Positions 32,241 through 44,575 are shown, counted from the stretch's first letter. The stretch is DNA of 64,000 bases from Anadara kagoshimensis (GCA_021292105.1 CM037871.1:51794200-51858199); one strand, 5' to 3'. The notes: generated from the sequence alone by a model not told the origin. Program-made: numbers and translations.

Positions 32241-32586
32241 ACTGACATAAACATTATTTTTCTGTATATTATGAAAATTCTTTGATTTTGATATGTGTAT
32301 TTGGTTGGTTACGTAATACAGTCTTCAAGCAATATCCAAATAAAATTGTACAGCGATAAGCTTTTCACAAATCTAAAATTTAATATAAAGTGTTTATTGT
32401 TATTAATTTTATTAAGACGCAAAGTTTTAAATGTTTGTGTTTTTGTTTAATCAATTTTGAAATAAATTTCCAGTAATAGTGATCCAGGAGACAGTTGGTA
32501 GACAGACACACGTGAAATTCTACATCGTGTCTTCAATTCAAATAAAGGGATTGTAAATAGGAATTATTAAACTCATACACACAAAC

Positions 32587-32588
<2 letters not shown>

Positions 32589-32646
<58 letters not shown>
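32589..32646. repeat. (CA)n microsatellite
   Basis: About 29 uninterrupted CA units. Confidence 0.98.
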
Positions 32647-32652
<6 letters not shown>

Positions 32653-32689
32653 TCTATAGAATGTATTTATTGTTGGGAAGCTATTGTTA

Positions 32690-32840
32690 CAATACATGCC
32701 TGTCGGGAATTTAACACTGAGCTAACGAATTGATGTCGAATCGAAAGCTAATCACCTACTCTCGTTACATATATCAACAATTGTTGTCGTATATATATCA
32801 GCAGCTTTTCGGTCACTAGGTATTCTCAGCAGCTGATCAT
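32690..32840. repeat. Family F copy
   Basis: ATGCCTGTCGGGAATTTAAC ACTGAGCTAACGAATTG ATGTCGAAT, then TATATCAGCAGCTTTTCGG and CTCAGCAGCTGATCATC, related to 26.56 and 30.2 kb. Confidence 0.6.
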
Positions 32841-33835
32841 CAATTCTTTTCATTACCTCAATGTTAAACTTTAGACATATCTGTACTGTATATATGTATT
32901 ATAATTTATTAATTAATTACGTATTTATTATCTTATATATTTCTGTATTATAACAAATTTACTCGGTCATGTTGTGTGAAGGATTGTGAGTTCTATAGAA
33001 TAAAAACAGATTACAACTTAAAAAAAAAATCATCCACAAAATCGAAAGTATTTCTTTAGTAAATGATATCAGGTTTGTTTTTGTTTTTGTGATCATCAAC
33101 GGTACTCCCGTAGAGAATAAATTTCAACGTTTCCTTCAGCAATTCCTGTCCACCTGTAGAGGTAGAAAGAGGATAGTGGTTGATAGACGCACGTGGAATT
33201 TTAAATCGTGTTTTCAGCTGCAAGGGAATGGAAAATGTTAATTGCTTAGCTAGCTTATCTAGCTGCACAGTCCCCCCCCCCCCCCCATTCTCCAAGCATT
33301 TTACAGTAAACGTTAGCACTGAAGAGCAATGGCTAATGTAAAACTGATCTTCAAATTAACATTCTAAAGTCTGATCGAGGTTGATTTCATCTCTTCGCCT
33401 CTTTATTTTGAATAAATTAAATTATGAAATTCATATATAAAAGTAAAAGGTTTTCTTTATAATATCTGCTACCAAGCCTTTTTGTTTTTGTTTAAACCAA
33501 CATTATTATACACAGAGAGCAACTTTCACGGGATTTCTTTAAAAATAGGTGTGAGCAATTTCTGTCGCATTTGGAGTGGTAGATAGAAACATTTGGAGTG
33601 GTGAATAAACACACGTGAAAGTCTACATCGTGTCTTCAACTCAAACATGGAAAATATTAATAACTAACCTAGATGCACAATTTTCCCTATTCTCCCAACA
33701 TTTTAAAGCAAATGTTAGAACAAAAGAACAATGCCTGATGTAAAACTGATCCTCAAACTAAGGCTCTAAAGTAAGATCGATGTTGATTTCACCTCTTCGC
33801 CTCATTCTTTTCATAAAATCCATATAAAAACTGAT

Positions 33836-34098
33836 AGGTTTTCTCTATGACACCGGATAAGTTTGTACTTTTATTTTAGGTTTTCTCTATGACACCGGAT
33901 GAGTTTGTACTTTTATTTTAGGTTTTCTCTATGACACCGGATGAGTTTGTACTTTTATTTTAGGTTTTCTCTATGACACCGGATAAGTTTGTACTTTTAT
34001 TTTAGTTTTTTCTATGACACCGGATAAGTTTGTACTTTTATTTTAGGTTTTCTCTATGACACCGGGCGAGTTTGTACTTTTATTTTAGGTTTTCTCTA
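33836..34098 (+). repeat. 42-bp minisatellite, about 6 copies
   Basis: Unit AGGTTTTCTCTATGACACCG GATAAGTTTGTACTTTTATT TT. Copies differ at one or two positions (GATAAG, GATGAG, GGCGAG) and one copy is a base shorter. It directly follows the triplicated segment, whose last copy supplies the first unit. Confidence 0.95.
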
Positions 34099-34119
34099 AA
34101 ATACTTAAAATAAAAGATT

Positions 34120-34600
34120 TAGACTTATACCTCAATAATGACGCCTAGGAAACCTATATTTTAAAAAAAATGATCACAAACGTGATGACTTCAATTTTTC
34201 CAGTACCAACATTCCTTTTCTATGTAGCAATATACCTGCTTCTCTTGCTTATGGTGTATTTGTGTCTAATTAATATGCTACTTAATATGGAACTTTATAC
34301 AACGAAGCAGTCTGCTTACAAATGAATTGTTTTTCCAGGGATATTGTAAGCCTAGGCTTATCAGGACACTCAAAATGTTTTATGGCCGTTATCACAGTAT
34401 TGTTGATAAGTTTGGTATTTCTGTGTCCAGAATTGACCTAGATATATTTGACGTCCCATAGTTCCTTTCACTCAGTGTTGATTACACACTTGGCGAGTGT
34501 AGGTAGATAAACAGGAGGTGCTTACCCTTCCGGAACACCCGACCTCACTGTCCTGGTGGAAGGTCACCTGTTTTACTTAACAAGTTAAGACAGCTGTTGT
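34120..34600 (+). pseudogene. Family D retroelement, long copy with decayed coding end
   Basis: Upstream of the repeat core there is a worn reading frame: KRDDFNF near 34163-34183, then IPFLCSNIPAS and AYGVFVS up to a stop near 34268. After frame changes comes KPRLI ... TLKMFYGRYHS and DKFGISVSRI, ending in a stop (TAG) at about 34459-34461. The usual 3' UTR follows (TTGATTACACACTTGGCG, AACAGGAGGTGCTTACCCTT). The motifs resemble the C-terminal part of a reverse-transcriptase retroelement polyprotein that I recall from many aquatic animals; the clade is uncertain. The RT itself is not present. Confidence 0.75.
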
Positions 34601-35430
34601 AAAACAAGTTGAGATTTAATCCCATAATCATATTGGTTTTGCTATTTGAACAAAATATGCAGTAAAAACATTATAATTAATCAACCATAATTGTTGTCCT
34701 AACTACATTTAATATTTCGGAGCTGATTTTAAGTAAAATCATCAGTCGCCCACATTTTATTAAGTTGCATCCTATGTTTAGTCTGCCACAATCTATTATT
34801 CCTTGTTATGAATATTTAATGACAGAATAATGCTGTAGAAATATAGAAAACTTCCGTTTTTAACTTAAAATACAATATTTTATCATTCATGTGCATATCA
34901 AAAAAATATAAATGAGGTCAAATGATTTTTTTTTTATCTTTTCACCGGTCCCTTATTGCCGTTTTGCATAAAGTCATTCAACAGAATAATTTATTAGTTT
35001 AACACTCTACATATATATGACATTCAAAAATTGTCTTATATGATTCATTTTAAGTCTATGTATAATTTTTTATCTGATTTCTAGATTGGCAGAGCAAACT
35101 AAAAACTTCTGGGTAAAATTTAGGCTCACAATACAGAATTGTCTCCCTTTTCTAAAGAGAATACTATTGTATAAAACAAAATGTCTTGATAGACAGCTAT
35201 CGCTCGAAAAGTTCAAATAAAACTTGTTTGATTTATATAATATTGAAAAAGACATCGCTTGTAATAAAAAAAATAGAAGAATTTAGAAAAAATGACAGAA
35301 GTTTCACCATATATTTTCATAACCAGTAAGAAATAAGGGTTTTGCATTCATGTATGAATATAATTATTGTTAAAACATTATTATAAATATTACTTAATTA
35401 TTTCTTGATAACAACACGTGCTGTAGATTG

Positions 35431-35433
<3 letters not shown>

Positions 35434-35467
<34 letters not shown>
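35434..35467. repeat. (CT)n microsatellite
   Basis: About 17 CT units. Confidence 0.97.
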
Positions 35468-35469
<2 letters not shown>

Positions 35470-35470
<1 letters not shown>

Positions 35471-36790
35471 ACCATTTAATATACATGTATACATGTATAT
35501 GCTAATTTATATCATACAGGGTATTATAGAAGTTGTAAATATATATTGGATGTGAATAAAAATAAATATATAGAGGATCTTAGACGAGTGGGGGTTTAAT
35601 ATGAAATTTATTAAACGAGTTTAATAATTAAATATGCCACGAGCCGAGTCTAGGTCAAAATCACCTCCAAATTAACTGCGCAAGTTAGAATATAGTTCTA
35701 TTTAGTTATAGTAAAAGTAAATTAATCTCCTAAAATAAAAAGGCAAAACCCGTATGTAAGTTTAAATTATGTTATATTTTTTCGAATGCATCAAAATTAT
35801 TTTTCAAGGAATCGGAAAGTCTTTAAAAGTCTAAAAATACACAACAGAACGACAGTTTTCAAATGACGTCATTAGGCAAGATCAGAAGCGCGAGAACTAA
35901 TTATGTCACAATCAAGTGATATTACATGGGTACCTGTGTAATATAAAAAATATTACACCGTTTTATTCCATCAATAAACAGGAGGGTTATGTGATATAAA
36001 AAAGTTACATCATGGAGATATTTTAAAATTGGAATACTCCATCTTTACATCCATCAGTATTAAGGATCAAGTACAGCCCTATATTTCTTATTCTGAATGA
36101 AAAAATAATCCAAATTGTAATTCAGATAAATAGTAAACAGGATCATTATTGTCTATATTAGTGAACTATTACTATATTAGTGGACTACTAAATGATATTT
36201 TGATAAGAAATTTATCTGATTTTTTTTAAATTCGTCTCTTGTAAAATAAGTTTTAGAATCAATAATATTGATATACCCTCCTAAGTTCATGAATGGCATC
36301 GGGTTCTTGTCTAGATAGAAATATTACTATTTAACCTCTACTTTCTGAAGATATATCATCATTTGCTATCGTTAGTATTTTACTGTTTTACAAAACCGAT
36401 TGCGATTAGGGCCATCTGCCCATCCCGAAGCCCTCATAATAGCTGTCAGCACATTAATCATATATATATATTATAATTTCCTTGCAAAATTGACAGTTTT
36501 GTAGTGACTCATTTTTTTAAGGCTGATGATCACTCCTTAAAATAGCAGGTGAGGAATTATTACATCAGCCTGCGTATTATTTACCTGAAAACATATTCCC
36601 AACTTTTTGTCAGTTTAAAAAAGGAGTCAATACACTTTCAAGAATTCGTCAATACTTCAATTTATAAGGCTTTTGTACATGTAATATTCATATGTTCATT
36701 TGATATGGATGTTTTCGAGGTACAAATACCTGTCCATTTTCAAACAACAATTCCAAAAGAAAAGTTAAAAAATACTTTTAAAAGTTGCAA
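35470..36790. other. Intergenic stretch
   Basis: AT-rich with no supported exon. A segment at 35600-36010 (GCCACGAGCCGAGTCTAGGT, GACGTCATTAGGCAAGATC, ATTACACCGTTTTATTCCAT) resembles in style the foldback-rich repeats at 17 and 59 kb. Confidence 0.35.
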
Positions 36791-36794
36791 ATTA

Positions 36795-36870
36795 AGCTGA
36801 ACGCGTGAACGTTCACCAAGGTAGTGTGGACAGGTGCTCCGGACGGAAATGCACTCCGACTAACTTGCTT
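36795..36870 (-). repeat. Family D fragment, minus strand
   Basis: ACGCGTGAACGTTCACCAAG, GGACAGGTGCTCCGGACG and GAAATGCACTCC, a diverged minus-strand core. Confidence 0.55.
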
Positions 36871-36874
36871 CAAC

Positions 36875-38130
36875 GGACATGTATGATATCAACAACTAGA
36901 ATGAATGAAAGGTAAGCATGTGCATATAAGTTGAGGAATGGCAACTCAAATGTCTGTATGACAGTTTTATCATTCTACCTTCTGCTTCTTTGTCGAAAAG
37001 TATCATTATGTAAGGACGAGTCTGATTGGCTATCAGCTATAGGTTCAATCACTTTTATCCAACATTTGAAAAATCCCTTTTCACACTGTTTCAACATTAG
37101 ATTTACAAACCATTGATTAAAGATTATTTACCTGTAGTTTAATCAGTTACTTTTCACTACCAGAAAAAAAAGTCTTTAATTTAAAAGTATTTAAAACATT
37201 TAAATGTCATATTTTTACTAAAAATGCAAAATTACTATGTTAAATTTTAGATATTAAAAAGTTTCATTAAAAAGTTTCATTTGCTACCTTTATAAAATTC
37301 AATAAAGTTTAAATATTTAAATAATAAAACATCTTCGGTTTTTAAATCAAAAGTTAAAAATAACTATAAAGAATAAATAAGTATTTCAATGATTAGAAAT
37401 TTAAAAAATCCTACCTAACTTAAATTTTAAAATTGATGAATTTATATTTTAAGAAATGTATTTGATTTATTCTTTCAGGTATTTTCCATCAAAGAGCAAT
37501 TAGGGGTTGGAATGATTTAGAAATTGGTTATTGTGCTTAATCATTTGAATTTCCTACATGATGTATATTTTAAAAATTATTTGGTGATGATTTAAAAATT
37601 ATGTTACTGTTAAAAATTAATGTGATGCCTGTTTGATGCTTTAACTGCTACAATATATTTTCTAAATGTAAAAATCAATACTTTATGTAGATTTGCAATA
37701 AGGTTATGTCCTGGGAATATTATTCCAAAATAGACTATATTTTATATTTTACAAATAAGGTAATGTTCTTTGTATATTTTACAAAATGAAGCATATTTTA
37801 GATTTATACCCAAAATATGTTGGATTTTTTTCATATCTGATTGGAATTTTTCCAACTGATAAATGGTTTTTGGATTTTGTTTCCATACATATTTTCATTT
37901 GGATGAATTCCAATTGGAATTCCAATTGTTTTTTTTTTTCAATTACATTTTAATAAAAAATGGATTTCTTAATTTGTTTTATTTAAAGGAACTTTAACGT
38001 TACATACTAATTTTCTACACCAGAAGTCCGGCTGCAGGTTTTATTACTATTTTTTAATTTAAATTAAATAAATCGGGTGCAATGCAAATCACTGAAGATC
38101 TTTCAGAATAAAGCTCCAGTTTTCATTTAA
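36875..38130. other. Very AT-rich intergenic stretch
   Basis: Nothing recognised. Around 37140-37960 poly-A/T words and TTTTAAAA dominate, including an imperfect palindrome near 37910 (CAATTGGAATTCCAATTG). Confidence 0.45.
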
Positions 38131-38134
38131 CCAG

Positions 38135-38396
38135 GTCCCCAGTTTCACAATAATTCCTTCAATGGGATTTTCCTTAACTTATTTTTAAGCAATTTTGGCA
38201 ATCTTTTTTGGAACTTGAAATAAACATTTTTGACAAAATCAAATACAAATATTAAAAGCATGTAGTGATCTTCAACATGTCATCTTAAATTTTCGAATAT
38301 CTTAGAATTTAACAAAATTATTCAGCTTTCAAATTTGTCAGATTAAAGTTAAGGGAAATATTAGGAGAGGAATGATTGTAAACTGGAGTCTGGTTT
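38135..38396. mobile_element. MITE family B, copy 1
   Basis: Left end CCCCAGTTTCACAATAATTC and right end GGAATGATTGTAAACTGGAG are inverted repeats, with inner arms TTTTCCTTAACTT and AAAGTTAAGGGAAAT. The same structure occurs at 52012-52246 and 56387-56643. Confidence 0.8.
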
Positions 38397-38599
38397 CTTT
38401 AATCTTAAGAAAGGTAAAGGTGTAAATTTCCCTGTTCACAACACCCAAGCGCACTTATTGTTTCCATGCTCGTTTGGTGTCATCTATTTAACATAAAATT
38501 TACATTTCTCCATATCAACATCAGAAATGTTGAATAAATGTGAAGACATTTAGCAATATTGCCATATAGAGAAATGCTAAATAGGGTTTAATAAAAAAA

Positions 38600-38665
38600 A
38601 AACCATAAAAATCCATGCCCGAATCACAATCCAGAAGCAAAGTAAAAAAATTCGAATTGAGAACT
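38600..38665 (-). repeat. Family D 3' fragment, minus strand
   Basis: ATCCATGCCCGAATCACAAT, CCAGAAGCAAAGTAAAAA. Only the extreme 3' part of the family is present. Confidence 0.65.
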
Positions 38666-38924
38666 TTTTGCTATTTTGAAAATACCACCAGAAATTGAAA
38701 TTATATTCAGGTATATATGGAATCATAGTAGCTATTTGTATGATAGCAGCCTGTTATCCCATAGATAGCTCATTACTATAACAAAATAACTGGAGGTCAT
38801 GTAAGGTATCTATAGCTGAGCTGTCCTAGGGTTTCCATGGGTTTGCAAAGATTGTCATGCCATACATGATGCACATACACCTTCATTACCTAGAACAACC
38901 AAACAAATAAATGAATTACATATT

Positions 38925-39500
38925 ATACAAGTGTCCATTTTACAGCACGAGACAACTGTTTCGGATTACAATTCCACATCAGTAGTGCTTGAACGAAAAT
39001 TTTAAAACCAAACTTTAATATCAAGGGGTTGAAAAAATATTCAAAGAACTAAAATATATGCAACTCAATTTAGCTTTGGAAAGAGTATACCTTAGTTCTT
39101 GAAGATTTTAAGATTTCAACTAACGCCAAATTTAGATAATAGTATATATTTCTGACAATACAAAAGGGTTGGCGGCTGAGTTTGTGATCTCCTCAGGGAA
39201 ACATCCACCAGCAGAATACCGGTTTACTGGTTTAAATAACATTTTATACCAGTGTTTATTTTTCAGTTATAGACGACCGTTTTTGGAATACAATTCCTCA
39301 TATGTAGTGCTTAGATTGAAATTGTAAAACTAAATAAATTTTAAGATCTTGAAAAAATACCCAAAGAAAAACTTTGCATAAGGGAGTATACCTTAGTTTT
39401 TGGGGATTTTCCTATTTTTACTAACAGCAAATCAGTAGTGCTTGAACCAAAATTGTGAAACCAAAATATCTTCAAGGATTGAAGAAATATTCAATTTAGC
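38925..39500. repeat. Family E, two or three consecutive copies
   Basis: Copies begin near 38930 (GAGACAACTGTTTCGGATTA, ATTCCACATCAGTAGTGCTT) and 39245 (GACGACCGTTTTTGGAATAC), and a third partial starts near 39428 (AATCAGTAGTGCTTGAACCA). Each is followed by AACCAAA...TTGAAAAAATA. Confidence 0.75.
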
Positions 39501-39664
39501 TAAATTAATCTAGGGTAGTACTTAGCATTAATAAACAAACAGGCATTATCTTCTCTGGTAATACATTTACTTCTATTGCTGAAACATCTGAATAAATTGC
39601 AAAATTTATTGTATTAATAGAAGCATCTAAAGGAGAAAGATGCAGATGCAGAAATCTCAATGAT

Positions 39665-39805
39665 ACTTACTTACCCTTCCGGAGCATCCGGCCTCACTTC
39701 ACTGATGAAAATTTACGTATTTATATTAATTTGTCATTTTCAAAGTTGTTGTTTTTTTGTGCTTTGGAATTGTGATTTGGACAGGGATTGGTATGTTTGT
39801 TTTTG
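39665..39805 (+). repeat. Family D copy
   Basis: CTTACCCTTCCGGAGCATCC, GGCCTCACTTCACTGATG, then TTGTCATTTTCAAAG and GTGATTTGGACAGGGATTGG. It is truncated before GGAGGTG. Confidence 0.75.
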
Positions 39806-39972
39806 AATAAGACGATATTTATTTTACTTGTATCAAGTTTTAAGAACTGATAATTAGAAATAACATATTTGTACATCACGCGTAACACATATAGATCCAC
39901 GCGTACTTTGTGTAAATTAACAAACTGACTTTAACCTTTTCAATGCCAATGTTTCTTACCACCTCATTGGCG

Positions 39973-40191
39973 TCAATGGCAACAGTGACTTAATGACTTT
40001 TGTAACTGTAAACAAGATTTTTTGCCATACAAACTGACCCCAGCCAAAACCATAAATGCGGGTGCAAAGGCACCGCGTTTAACGAATTTATCTCTTTGGC
40101 GATCACATTGATTACCATGGATGTAATAATTATTATTTTCTAGGGCCATTACTGACAACCAAGTAAAACACGGCTTCGTCTCTGGTAACAT
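39973..40191 (-). pseudogene. Possible Tc1/mariner transposase fragment
   Basis: A 72-codon minus-strand frame contains FVKRGAFAPAFMVLAGVSLY, resembling the segment before the second catalytic Asp of Tc1/mariner transposases (typically VMVWGGIS). No catalytic residue or terminal repeat is visible. It could be chance; a profile search would decide. Confidence 0.33.
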
Positions 40192-40199
40192 AGTTTTCC

Positions 40200-41600
40200 C
40201 ATTTGCCGTTATTTAAATGAAGATATAGGCACCATGTTCGAGCACGTCGTTTCTGGATCCGTGCGTTATTTAGTTAATGGACTGGACGCTCCTTAAGTAG
40301 ATAAGCGTTGGGTATACGTTTAATAATTTTGTTTACAGTTCCAACGGAAGCATTTATTAGCTATCTCACGTTGGAGTTGGATAAATTCTAATTTATGATA
40401 TGACGTATTTTTTGATGACATCAGCAGTAGCTGCTGTGAAACTTTTTTATTTATTTTTTATTACCTTATTTCTGATTTATATTGCCAGAAATTCCTTTGT
40501 GATATTTGATTGTATAGTCCGGTACACAGAAGCATTGGAAATATTATATCCCATAATTTTAATTGTTTTATAATCTTTCATATTCTTTCATGTTCATATT
40601 CAACTTCAAAAGTCCTAAAACAAAGTCTTGCATAACGTCGTTCGTTTTCCGTCTAAATATCACGTACACTGTGCTCGTACACTGTGTCATAAAACTGACA
40701 AGGAAGACTGTTTTGTACTGAATCCATGCCTGAAAAAGGAAGCGATACGTGTTACGTTATAAACTGAACAGGTCTCATATGTTGAGTTGAAATATTTTGG
40801 CGACAGTCTTTTAACCAGATTTCACATAATTTTGCATAAAGTCTGCTTCATACTAATTTTTTGTATCTTGGCTAACTATTTTGTAAACGAATGGCGAATG
40901 ATTTATTTGTTTAAGGCGTTTTCAAATTTAAAATGATGGACAGTGGTGCTTAGTGTAAAACATCGAAAACTTTTATACCTTTTCACGAGATAAAGTATAA
41001 GAAGAAAGAATTTTAGGAATCCATTATTGATTATGACCAGTCAAATATTATAAGAATATACATGCGTGGGTAGTTTATATATAAGTTGTAAAAACACCTA
41101 TTTGTTTTTGTTGAATAACGTGATAAGGATGGACTACTCTCTGAACACGTGTGGTTAGCCATTCTATAAAATAATAAGGTCAAACCTCAAGGTTGTTGCA
41201 ACAAAAAATATGTTTATGTGATTGTTTTCAAGTAAGGTGTAATTATTCTCCATAAAAATTCTAACAATTTCAATTTAGTGGAATTTGTTTTGTTTTTATT
41301 TTTATTTATTTTTTTTTTTTGTCAATTAAAGTTGTAATATTGTGTTTTACGTGTATAATTAGGGTTTAACTCCATTAATGTATGAACAAATTTTCAAGAA
41401 TAAAATATGACGTAACTAATTTAAACTTTCTGGTATAATATTTAATATTTGTTTTAAGATTCTAAAAAATAAAATTTTATTTAAAAAAACTTATCATATA
41501 ATTACTGGTGGCCAAATACCGTCAACATGAAAGCAAAAATGTATTCTTTATTTTCAAAATTAAAAAAAAACCATTCGACTCTATTGAGTAAATTTTTATG
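40200..41600. other. Intergenic stretch, nothing recognised
   Basis: AT-rich, with no repeat core or exon. A poly-T tract lies at 41300-41322. Confidence 0.4.
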
Positions 41601-41609
41601 AAACAAACC

Positions 41610-41770
41610 AATTGATGTCCAAATCACAATCCAAAAGCAAATTAAAAACTCTGAAAACTGAAAAATAAAGTTAAACAAGTGAACGCCCACAAGGAAAGTG
41701 AGGCCGGGTGTTACGGAAGGGTAAATACTTCCTGTTTAACTAGCTATTCCCTGTGTCATCAAAACTTGTG
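41610..41770 (-). repeat. Family D copy, minus strand
   Basis: AATCACAATCCAAAAGCAAA, AAGGAAAGTGAGGCCGGGTG, GGAAGGGTAAATACTTCCTG, TTTAACTAGCTA. Confidence 0.8.
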
Positions 41771-41774
41771 AGGA

Positions 41775-42583
41775 AAAGTAACACGGTAATACATGCATTG
41801 GACGTCAAATATACCTAGGTTAATTTGAAAAAAAATCTTTGTCGCATTTTCGAGACTTGTAATGGGAAATTGTATGCGCATGTATAATAAGTTGTGTGTT
41901 TTCTTTCGTCTGATTTTGTAAATATTTATGTTAACATATAAATCATGCAAAATGTTTCCGACATTAAGTCATTTATTATTATAAATCACATAATTATATT
42001 TTGTGACTGGTGTAATTCAAATGCTTACAAATGTATATTTGTATTTAGCCAGGTGAAATGTAGGGATGGTGTATATATTACTTGGTCTAGGACCGAATAA
42101 TGTATTTTTTAAACATATTAAGACACACTGCATAATGACATAATGACAAAACGGTGTACGTTTGTGTTACTACTAATACATTAAATGGCCGTTGTATAAT
42201 GTATAAATGTAGCTTATTTATTTATAAATTTACATAAATTCATTTATTTATTAATTATTTGGAATGTAAAGCTTTACCTTTACTTTAAAGGATCTAAAAT
42301 TAGAGAATTAAACATTAAAACAATAATAGAATCTTGCAATTTTTTTCAAAATCTACAGCAATCACCCGAAATTAAGACTTAGCGAAAAAACTTGTGCTTG
42401 CTTAACATTCAATAAAGCATTTAATATGCAAAGTCAACTAAACTTTAAAATCTTAATTATTAAATAAATTAAATATAACGTTTTATGGTGGATTTTGATT
42501 ACATTTATTATTACGGAGAATAGTCTCTATCCCTAGAATACCTGAATTAAAAAACAATAACCAAACCAATTTATCTATTTGTT

Positions 42584-42641
<58 letters not shown>

Positions 42642-43640
42642 GTGTGTGTGTATGTGATAGAATTTGATTCGGCCCTTCTCTCTTTCTCATTTCAACATCT
42701 TAAAATATTTTTATTTCTTCACTCTGCTTTGGGTTGCTTTCGGTATTTAATCAAAGCCGTAATTATAAGTTTCCAATGTACATTAAATATATTAAGAGAG
42801 CTAAAAATTATTCAAATCTTCATGCGTCCACAATATGGTTACAAAAACAATGGTCATATTTAACATACATCATTAAAATTACTGTATGTCACATAGGCAT
42901 ATATATTTAAAAACCCTATTCATATCAGATATTTGGTTAAAGAATTCGTTTATCTCCGATAGACGTACATCCGTGTCTAAATTGAGTCATTCATATTTAA
43001 AAGTTCCATCTTTGGATAATCTCTCAAATCAGTTAATAATTAATACAAACTCTGTTTTTAAACTACATTGATTAGTTTTATGTATTCCGAATTCCATTAT
43101 ATACATTCTATTTCTTGTTGAATCTGATATTTGTATTATTGTGAAAATACAAATCGAAATGTTATAAAAATAGTATTGTTAAAGTGTAAACACGTGTTTT
43201 AGTTCGCGTTGCTGTCGTGAGACACGCGAAAAAATATTTGAAGTACAGAAAAATGTAAATTAAGTTTTAAAATATTTATTTAAGATATTATGATAAATTA
43301 TTTTTATTTCATTTATAGTTAAATGGGTGTCGGTAAGACGGCAAATAAAAGATACAGCATTGGAAAATTTATTTTAGCTTACCTGTACATCAAGGTTTCT
43401 GCTCCATTCAAAAGGGATTGACTTATTGTTTTTTTTTTAAAGTACAACATTTTGAGGTTTGACTTATTGTTAGTTATGTCAACAAATGTTAAAGAATATA
43501 CAAACGCAACTACGGTGCTTTCGAATAGAGCAATACTTTCTAAGTTACCACACTCAAAAAATATTTTGTAGCATGCCTTCATAACTTTGTAATCAGAATA
43601 AGTATAAGCTATTCATATTCAAAAATAAACTATGCTTAAT
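41775..43640. other. Intergenic stretch with (CT)n microsatellite
   Basis: A CT run occupies about 42586-42638 (some 26 units), followed by a short GT stretch. The open frame over it is a repeat translation. Nothing else was recognised. Confidence 0.55.
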
Positions 43641-43789
43641 CGCTCAGGTGTATATGATTATCTTCAAAATAGAATTGTATCTTAAGGGGAAAATCATGGG
43701 TAGACCAAGACGGTATTGCTTCTATGAATCCTTTTGGACGGACTAAATAAAACCATACATTGATAATATTTTCATGTACATGTATTTGT

Positions 43790-44575
43790 TTTTCTGTCAA
43801 AAAAGAGAAACTAACATACAGTGAGTTGAAAAATGATTCCTCAAATTCTGCTTCATATTTGGACATATACCTGAATTATGACGCCCACGAAATGCTATAT
43901 TTAAAACTTTATGACAAACGTGATGACTTCAATTTTTCTATTGTCAACTTTCCTTTTATGCAACAATATACCTGCTTCTTCTGCTTATGTGTATTTGTTT
44001 CCAAATAATACGCTATGGTAGAGCTTGTTCCCACTACGGGGACTTTATACAGCGGAGCAGTTGCTTACAAATAAATTGTGACTCAGTCGATATTGCAAAC
44101 CTAGGTTATCAAGTTCCTTAAAAGTGTTATGTAATGTTGATATGTTTGATGTCTCTGTGTCGTGGATTGTCCTGATATATTTGACATCCCATAGTCCATG
44201 TTCCTTTCACACAATTTTATTTACACACGTGGCGGGTGTAGCTAGCTAAACAGGAGGTGCGTACCCTTCCGGAGCTCTCGGTCTCACTTCCCTGGTGAAA
44301 GTTTACGTGTCTAACCTGACTTGTCAGTACCAAAATTTTTACTTTACTTTGTGATTCGGACATGGATTAGTATGTTTGCTTTTGATTTGGATTACACATA
44401 TGACGGATGTAGGGGGGTTATCATTATCAGGAGGTGCTTACCCATCCGGAGCACCCACCATCACTTCCTGGTGTAGTTTCACGTGTTTAACTTTTTCAGT
44501 TTTCAAAGTTTTTTCTTTGCTTTAGGATTGTGATTTGAACATGACTTGTATCTTTGTTTTGATTACATTTCTGAG
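43790..44575 (+). pseudogene. Family D retroelement, longest copy, with tandem 3' UTR copy
   Basis: An open frame ending at 44008 reads SELKNDSSNSASYLDIYLNY (about 43823-43882), then KLYDKRDDFNFSIVNFPF. After a frame change RYGRACSHYGDF lies near 44011-44046, and TTGATGTCTCTGTGTCGTGG onward matches the SVSRI end of the 34-kb copy. The 3' UTR-like core follows (GGCGGGTGTAGCTAGCTAAA, CAGGAGGTGCGTACCCTTCC). A second core copy without coding sequence is appended at 44390-44575. It encoded the C-terminal part of a retroelement protein and is now broken. Confidence 0.78.

Larger units (their letters stand above)
32455..33835. repeat. Three diverged copies of an exon-like segment
   Basis: Related segments lie at about 32460-32560, 33050-33400 and 33500-33835. 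Shared words are GACGCACGTG/AACACACGTGAAA, ACATCGTGTCTTCAA, AATGTAAAACTGATC and CCTCTTCGCCTC. On the minus strand all three read LKTR(F/C)(K/R)(I/L)(P/S)R(A/V), and the middle copy has an acceptor-like CCCTTGCAG just before it. No protein family was recognised. It may be a repeated exon of an unknown minus-strand gene or simply a local duplication. Confidence 0.6.

Noticed and set aside
39973-40191. Strong transposase call
   Set aside because: Kept only as a low-confidence pseudogene because just one short motif (MVLAGVS) resembles the family.
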